Shown: positions 60,029 through 64,000 of the stretch, in pieces
How the letters are laid out: every line of letters starts with the position of its first letter
Position numbering within the stretch: the first letter of the stretch is position 1
Source of the DNA: Actinacidiphila acidipaludis
GTDB taxonomy: Bacteria > Actinomycetota > Actinomycetes > Streptomycetales > Streptomycetaceae
NCBI RefSeq assembly: GCF_019890725.1
Contig: NZ_JAINZZ010000015.1
Span: 62,001-126,000, forward strand
Direction: 5' to 3'
Length of the DNA stretch: 64,000 bases
Made by a program: the position numbers and the translations under genes
Notes under the pieces: generated by a model
Told to the model about the DNA's origin: nothing
What the model saw: the letters and a program-made list of their open reading frames with translations, nothing else
Database searches by the model: none

Positions 60029-61105
60029 GTGATCGACAGGCGCACTTTCGGCAAGGTCCTGGGCGTGGGCACGGGGGCGGCCGCCGCCTCCCTGGCGGGC
60101 GTGCCGGGCGTCGCGACAGCCGAACCGGGCAACGGGCGCGGCGGCGCACCGGCCGCTGCCGTCCCCACCCTCCCCGCCGTCGTCCCCGGCACGCACACCA
60201 CGTTCCCGCCGCTCAAGCGGGTCACGGCCGGCCTGCTGGACATCGGCTACGCCGAACTCGGGCCGCGTCACGGTCCCGTGGTGATCCTGCTGCACGGGTG
60301 GCCCTACGACATCCACAGCTTCGTCGACGTCGCACCGCTGCTGGCGGCCGAGGGCTACCGCGTGATCGTCCCCTATCTGCGCGGCCACGGCACCACCCGG
60401 TTCCTGTCCGCGCGGACCTTCCGCAACGCCCAGCAGTCCGCGATCGCCCTCGATATCATCGCCCTGATGGACGCCCTCCGGATCGACCAGGCCGTCCTCG
60501 CCGGCTTCGACTGGGGCTCGCGGACCGCCGACATCATCGCCGCGCTGTGGCCCGAACGGGTCAAGGCCCTGGTCTCGGTGAGCGGTTACCTGATCACCAA
60601 CCTGGCCGCCAACCTCAAGCCGCTCCCGGCGAAGGCCGAGTACGCGTGGTGGTACCAGTACTACTTCTCCACCGAGCGCGGCCGGCTCGCCATGGCGGAC
60701 CCGGACGAGCGGCGCGACCTGTGCCGGCTGGTGTGGGACGTGGTCTCCCCCACCTGGGGCTTCGACGACGCGACGTTCGCCCGGACCGCGACCGCCTTCG
60801 AGAACCCCGACTACGCGGCCATCGTGATCCACAACTACCGCTGGCGGCTGAGCCTCGCGGACGGCGAACGCCGCTACGACGGCCTCGAACAGCGCCTCGC
60901 CGCCCGCCCCGCCATCGGCGTCCCGACCGTCACCCTCGACGCCGAACGCGACCCGTTCACCCCCGCGCCCGGCGACGGCTCCTCCTACCGCGCCCTCTTC
61001 ACCGGCCCCTACGCCCACCGCCTGCTCACCGGCATCGGCCACAACGTCCCCCAGGAGGCCCCGACCGCCTTCGCCCAGGCCGTCGTCGACGCGGACCATC
61101 TCTGA
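60029..61105 (+). CDS. Secreted alpha/beta hydrolase, epoxide-hydrolase type
   Basis: A 358-residue Tat-exported hydrolase from the GTG with GGGAGA upstream. The signal begins DRRTFGKVLGVG and ends near AEP at 31-33. Core motifs are LLHGWPYD (oxyanion HGWP, 89-92) and the nucleophile elbow AGFDWGSRT with Asp 161. The acid is near LDAERDPF and the catalytic His in GIGHNVP. Asp as nucleophile fits epoxide hydrolases and dehalogenases rather than esterases. The Tat signal suggests export with a bound partner or after folding. Confidence 0.9.
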   Translation: MIDRRTFGKVLGVGTGAAAASLAGVPGVATAEPGNGRGGAPAAAVPTLPAVVPGTHTTFPPLKRVTAGLLDIGYAELGPRHGPVVILLHGWPYDIHSFVDVAPLLAAEGYRVIVPYLRGHGTTRFLSARTFRNAQQSAIALDIIALMDALRIDQAVLAGFDWGSRTADIIAALWPERVKALVSVSGYLITNLAANLKPLPAKAEYAWWYQYYFSTERGRLAMADPDERRDLCRLVWDVVSPTWGFDDATFARTATAFENPDYAAIVIHNYRWRLSLADGERRYDGLEQRLAARPAIGVPTVTLDAERDPFTPAPGDGSSYRALFTGPYAHRLLTGIGHNVPQEAPTAFAQAVVDADHL

Positions 61106-61197
61106 CACGCGGGCGCCCACGCGGGGCGGCGTGGGCTCGACGGCGGGGCGGGGTTCGTCCAGCATCGGGGGCGTCGAGACGATGCGGAGGGTGCCGG

Positions 61198-61752
61198 GTG
61201 GGCGAGGCAGGAAAAGACCAGCAGGGGCCGTTCCTGTACGTGGTGGTGTGCGCGGCCGGGAACGCGGGCGGCGTGGGCACGCTGATCGCGGCGGCGCAGG
61301 ACCGCGGGTGGGCGGTGGGGGTGGTGGCCACGCCCCTGGCGATGCGGTTCATCGACGCCGCCGCCGTCGAGACGCGGACCGGGTATCCGATCCGTTCCGC
61401 GTGGCGCCTTCCCGGCGAACCGCGTCCGCTGCCGCCGCCGGACGCCATCGCGGTGGCGCCGGCCACGTTCAACACGGTCAACAAGTGGGCGGCCGGCCTC
61501 GCGGACACCCTCGCGCTGGGCATCCTCTGCGAGGCGTACGGGCTCGGCGTCCCGACCGCCGTCCTGCCCTACGTGAACGCGGCGATGGCACGGCACCCCG
61601 CGTACGAACAGAGCCTCGATCGGCTGCGGGACATGGGCGTGCTCGTCGGTTCCGCGCCCCCGCACCCGCCGAACGCGAGCGAGGAGGCGGCGGCGTTCCC
61701 CTGGGAGCAACCGCTGGATCTGCTCGACGCGGCCCGGAGGTCAGGGCGCTAG
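61198..61752 (+). CDS. Flavoprotein (HFCD/phosphopantothenoylcysteine decarboxylase-like)
   Basis: A 184-residue flavoprotein from the GTG preceded by GGAGG. It contains FLYVVVCAAGNAGGVGTL (start of the Rossmann-like fold), IAVAPATFNTVNKWAAGLAD (FMN-binding region, about 82-101) and LPYVNAAMARHPAY. It fits stand-alone HFCD-type flavoproteins (PF02441). These bind FMN and often act as decarboxylases or reductases. The substrate is unknown. A convergent decayed gene follows after 37 bp. Confidence 0.88.
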   Translation: MGEAGKDQQGPFLYVVVCAAGNAGGVGTLIAAAQDRGWAVGVVATPLAMRFIDAAAVETRTGYPIRSAWRLPGEPRPLPPPDAIAVAPATFNTVNKWAAGLADTLALGILCEAYGLGVPTAVLPYVNAAMARHPAYEQSLDRLRDMGVLVGSAPPHPPNASEEAAAFPWEQPLDLLDAARRSGR

Positions 61753-61789
61753 CCGGAGGCCAGGCGTGGCCCGTCGCCGCCGCCACTCC

Positions 61790-62049
61790 TCAGAGCGTGT
61801 GGATCGTCAGGTGCTGCTTGATCCGCTCGAAGACCCGCTGGCCCTGGGCGGACTGGGCGGCGGCCGCAGGCATGACCACGTCCAGCGTGCAGAGGTCACC
61901 CTTGCCGCCGACCACGTCCAGCTCCGGCTCCCGCATGGCGGGCCTGGCGCGTCCGAGAGGTCGGTGCAGCGCACGTCGAGGCGGGCGGCGGGCTCGCCCT
62001 GCTGCTCGGCCTCGACGACCCGGCCGTCGGCGTCCTGGACGGTGGGCAT
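61790..62049 (-). pseudogene. Decayed small gene next to the IS110 element
   Basis: An ATG at 62049 begins PTVQDADGRVVEAEQQGEPA and LDVRCTDLSD with good codon bias. The frame then breaks near 61940, and coding bias continues in another frame with REPELDVVGGKGDLCTLDVV and FERIKQHLTIHTL to the stop at 61790. A one-base loss or two-base gain near GACGCGCCAGG would explain this. The family is not recognised. The insertion sequence lies 48 bp upstream and may have removed its promoter. Confidence 0.5.
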
Positions 62050-62113
62050 CGGGCGCCCGCGTCCCGCACACCCCCGGCGCGAGCGCGGTCGGTGCTGAAG
62101 CTCCTATTGCCTG

Positions 62114-63328
62114 TCAAGCGGTGGTGAGCCAGTCGCGGTAGGCGTTGGCGAGGTCGTCGTTGCGTCGGGTGCCGCGCTCGATGCAGGAGATGACCGCGGG
62201 CCAGACACCGAAGTGATCGGCGACGGCGGTGAGAGTGATGTTCTTCGCCTGGCGTGCGGGCCGCAGGTCGGCGATGTCCGGGACGGTGACCGTGGTGGTG
62301 AGGTAGCGGAACACTTCCCGGGCGATGGCTCGCTTGAGGAGCCGGATGACCTCTTTCTTGGTCCGGCCGGCCGCGGTCTGGCGGGCGACGTAGTCGCGGG
62401 TGCGGCTGTCGCTGGCCATGCGGACGAGGGCTATGCGGTAGAGGGCCGCGTTCGCGGCGCGGTCGCCGCCTCGCGAGAGGCGGTGACGGTTGGTCTTGCC
62501 GCTGGAGGCCGGAACGGGGGCGACGCCGCACAAAGCGGCGAAGGACGCCTCGGTGCTTAGGCGGTCCCGGTTGCCGCCGGCGGTGATCAGCAGCTGGGTG
62601 GCTGTGTCGGGGCCGACGCCGTAGGCGGCCCGCAGACCCGGATTGTGCTCGGTGACGATGTCGTCCAGTACGGCCATGAGCTCGTCGTGCTCGACGGTCA
62701 GCGCCTGGACGCGTCGGGCGAGGCTTTTCAAGGCGGTCAGGACGGCGGTGTGGACGGCGTCTCCCGTGGGACGCAGGCGGGCGAGGGCTTCGATCAGCGG
62801 CTTGCCGTGCAGGGCCCGGTAACGGGCGCGGATGGCGTCGGGTGCGCTGATGAGGATGTGCCCGACCTGGTTCAGCGCTGCGGTGCGGGCCTTGACCGTG
62901 GAGCGGGCGGCGTTGTGGAGGGCTCGGATGCCGGTGACGGTCTCGTCCTTGGGTGCGCTGGAGGCACGTCCGGACAGTGCGGCGCGGGCGGCGGCGTAGG
63001 CGTCGATGGGGTCCGACTTGCCTGTGCGGCGGCGTTCGGCGCGGTCAGGGCGATTGACCTCGACCACGCTCAGGCCGTCGGCGCGGGCTGCGCGGGTGAA
63101 GCCGGCTCCGTAGGACGCGGTGCCTTCCACGCCGATCGCCAGCACGTCTCCGTGTGCGTTCAGGAACGCGAGGGCCGCGGTGTATCCGGCGGTGGTCGTG
63201 GGGAACTCGGTATCGGCGAGATGGCCGCCGTTGTCGGTGACGACCGCGACGTGAATGGTGTCGGCATGGGAGTCCACCCCACCGAACACCCGCTGGCCTG
63301 CCCTACTCGCCGTGCCCGTTGCTGTCAT
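62114..63328 (-). CDS. IS110-family transposase with C-terminal HTH-like extension
   Basis: A 404-residue recombinase. The N-terminal DEDD RuvC-like domain has GGVDSHADTIHVAVV (Asp 19), AIGVEGTASYG and KSDPIDAYAAA. The C-terminal domain has GVAPVPASSGKTNRHRLSRG with the serine region, and GGDRAANAALYRIALVRM. The last 50 residues (about 355-402) add LTAVADHFGVWPAVISCIER and NDDLANAYRDWLTTA, which read like an XRE-type helix-turn-helix and are not part of the core IS110 domains. The gene appears intact. Confidence 0.95.
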   Translation of the reverse strand: MTATGTASRAGQRVFGGVDSHADTIHVAVVTDNGGHLADTEFPTTTAGYTAALAFLNAHGDVLAIGVEGTASYGAGFTRAARADGLSVVEVNRPDRAERRRTGKSDPIDAYAAARAALSGRASSAPKDETVTGIRALHNAARSTVKARTAALNQVGHILISAPDAIRARYRALHGKPLIEALARLRPTGDAVHTAVLTALKSLARRVQALTVEHDELMAVLDDIVTEHNPGLRAAYGVGPDTATQLLITAGGNRDRLSTEASFAALCGVAPVPASSGKTNRHRLSRGGDRAANAALYRIALVRMASDSRTRDYVARQTAAGRTKKEVIRLLKRAIAREVFRYLTTTVTVPDIADLRPARQAKNITLTAVADHFGVWPAVISCIERGTRRNDDLANAYRDWLTTA

Positions 63329-63412
63329 GCTGGAGATGCCTTCCTAGCCGGAGGCGGCACCGGCCGGGTGGGGCAGACAGGACATTGAGGGGGCTTCTGG
63401 CCAAGCTCCTAT
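63329..63412 (-). ncRNA. Candidate bridge-RNA region of the IS110 element
   Basis: IS110-group elements are known to encode a bridge RNA in the non-coding end upstream of the transposase. This stretch has small foldable arms (GCCTTC/GGAGGC, GCCGG/CCGGC) and leads to the AAGCTCCTAT repeat. It is shorter than usual, so the RNA may extend to about 63560. No guide pairing was verified. Confidence 0.3.
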
Positions 63413-63606
63413 CAGGTCATGTTCCACCTGGCCGGAGCCACGAAGAACGGGCCCCGGCAGCCGGACGGTACAGCCGGAAGACAACCCAGCAGGGTGTCAG
63501 TCAGTGGGAGAGCCACGACCACCGGAACCCGCTACGAGTATCAATGTCGGTGGGGGCCGCTAGCCTTGGGGCAAGGCGTTCCGCTTGGCCGGGGCGGTTC
63601 GCGGGG

Positions 63607-64000
63607 GTGGGACGGCGGAGACCGGTACGGATCCAGGAGTGGGTGCGATTGGCAAGGCGGTACGGGGCGACGGCCGGCACCCTTGACGATTCCGCCGAGT
63701 CCGCCGAGTCCGGCGGCGCCGACGCGGCGGAACCCTCCGGTCCCGACCGCGCGCGGCTGCTCGCCGCGCTGCCGCAGCTCGCCGCGGGTGAGGCGGTGTT
63801 CCTTCCCGCCGACCCGCCGCGCCTGGGGCGCATCGCGTTCTGGGCGCCGGAGGATTCCGGCGCGGCACTCCCCGAGCTCGGCGTCGCGCCGGAGGAGCTG
63901 ACCGTCGTCCGCCCGGACGCCGCCGGGACCGACGTGCGCGAGGTGCGGGTGCCGGCCGTCGTCGTGCCCGTGGAACAGGCCGTCCCGCTGCTCACCCGCT
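63607..64000 (+). CDS. N-terminus of a probable SNF2-type DEAD/DEAH helicase (cut by window edge)
   Basis: An open frame runs off the right edge. After a possible GTG at 63607 (another GTG is at 63643, after AGGAG) it reads RIQEWVRLARRYGATAG and an Asp/Glu/Ser-rich linker. It continues LLAALPQLAAGEAVFLPADP, RIAFWAPEDSGAALPELGVA and VPAVVVPVEQAVPLLTR. This resembles the N-terminal region of streptomycete SNF2-related helicases, but no helicase motif is inside the window, so the call rests on partial family resemblance. Confidence 0.55.
   Translation, partial: MGRRRPVRIQEWVRLARRYGATAGTLDDSAESAESGGADAAEPSGPDRARLLAALPQLAAGEAVFLPADPPRLGRIAFWAPEDSGAALPELGVAPEELTVVRPDAAGTDVREVRVPAVVVPVEQAVPLLTR

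Larger units (their letters stand above)
62098..63412. mobile_element. IS110-family insertion sequence
   Basis: The transposase gene fills almost the whole element. The same 10-bp AAGCTCCTAT occurs at 62098-62107 and 63403-63412, just outside the transposase, and may mark the ends or the shared core. No terminal inverted repeats are seen, as expected for IS110. The right boundary could extend to about 63560 if the non-coding end is longer. Confidence 0.7.

Overview
The window is very GC-rich actinobacterial DNA, most like a Streptomyces or a close relative in the Streptomycetaceae. The signs are third-position GC bias, frequent GTG/TTG starts, GGAGG ribosome sites, a rodlin gene, an XRE (DUF5753)/DUF397 pair, an ECF41-like sigma factor, SpoIIE-type phosphatases and many Tat or lipoprotein secreted hydrolases. 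The mosaic of small regulator-plus-target units and secreted enzymes looks like accessory or arm-type chromosome. No rRNA, tRNA or CRISPR array was seen.

Layout. 1-5 kb: a tandem intergenic repeat, an M56 protease/BlaI pair divergent from DedA-PAP2 membrane genes, a rodlin, and a DUF5937 regulator. 5-13 kb: a leftward operon of YqiJ-like OB-fold membrane protein, flotillin and a giant DUF3686-type AAA ATPase. 13-20 kb: regulator/target pairs (MarR/YceI, MarR/dienelactone hydrolase-DUF6295), a PucR regulator, TatA, GtrA, and a SigJ/ECF41 sigma factor with a matching promoter. 20-24 kb: two DUF1453-like membrane proteins, one with a long Gly-Tyr repeat tail, a NarL-type two-component system and an SPW protein. 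24-27.6 kb: MFS-TetR with a family of operators, then an ATP-dependent DNA ligase. 27.6-36 kb: an alpha/beta hydrolase, a catalytically degenerate serine hydrolase, a palindromic repeat element, a ClC channel and a secreted GH78 rhamnosidase. 36-39 kb: an XRE/DUF397 cluster, an AraC regulator and a dual-specificity phosphatase. 39-53 kb: secreted and envelope proteins, two GPP34 proteins, a GAP/Sap-type protein, an XRE/SDR pair, a GAF-SpoIIE-ATPase phosphatase and a CBM-FnIII putative hydrolase. 53-55.4 kb: a DrrAB-like ABC transporter whose ATPase is frameshifted, then a second palindromic repeat. 55.5-59.8 kb: an unknown protein, a MoxR-type ATPase and a protein joining an HExxH zinc site to a VWA domain. 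60-64 kb: an epoxide-hydrolase-like enzyme, a flavoprotein, a decayed gene, an IS110-family element and the start of a probable SNF2-type helicase cut by the window edge.

The best candidates for little-described biology are the ATPase/flotillin/YqiJ operon, the unknown-MoxR-VWA/metallopeptidase operon, the pair of about 390-bp palindromic elements whose cores are inverted relative to their flanks, the serine-hydrolase pseudoenzyme, and the IS110 transposase with a C-terminal DNA-binding extension. Gene functions are read from motifs by eye; no database search was run.
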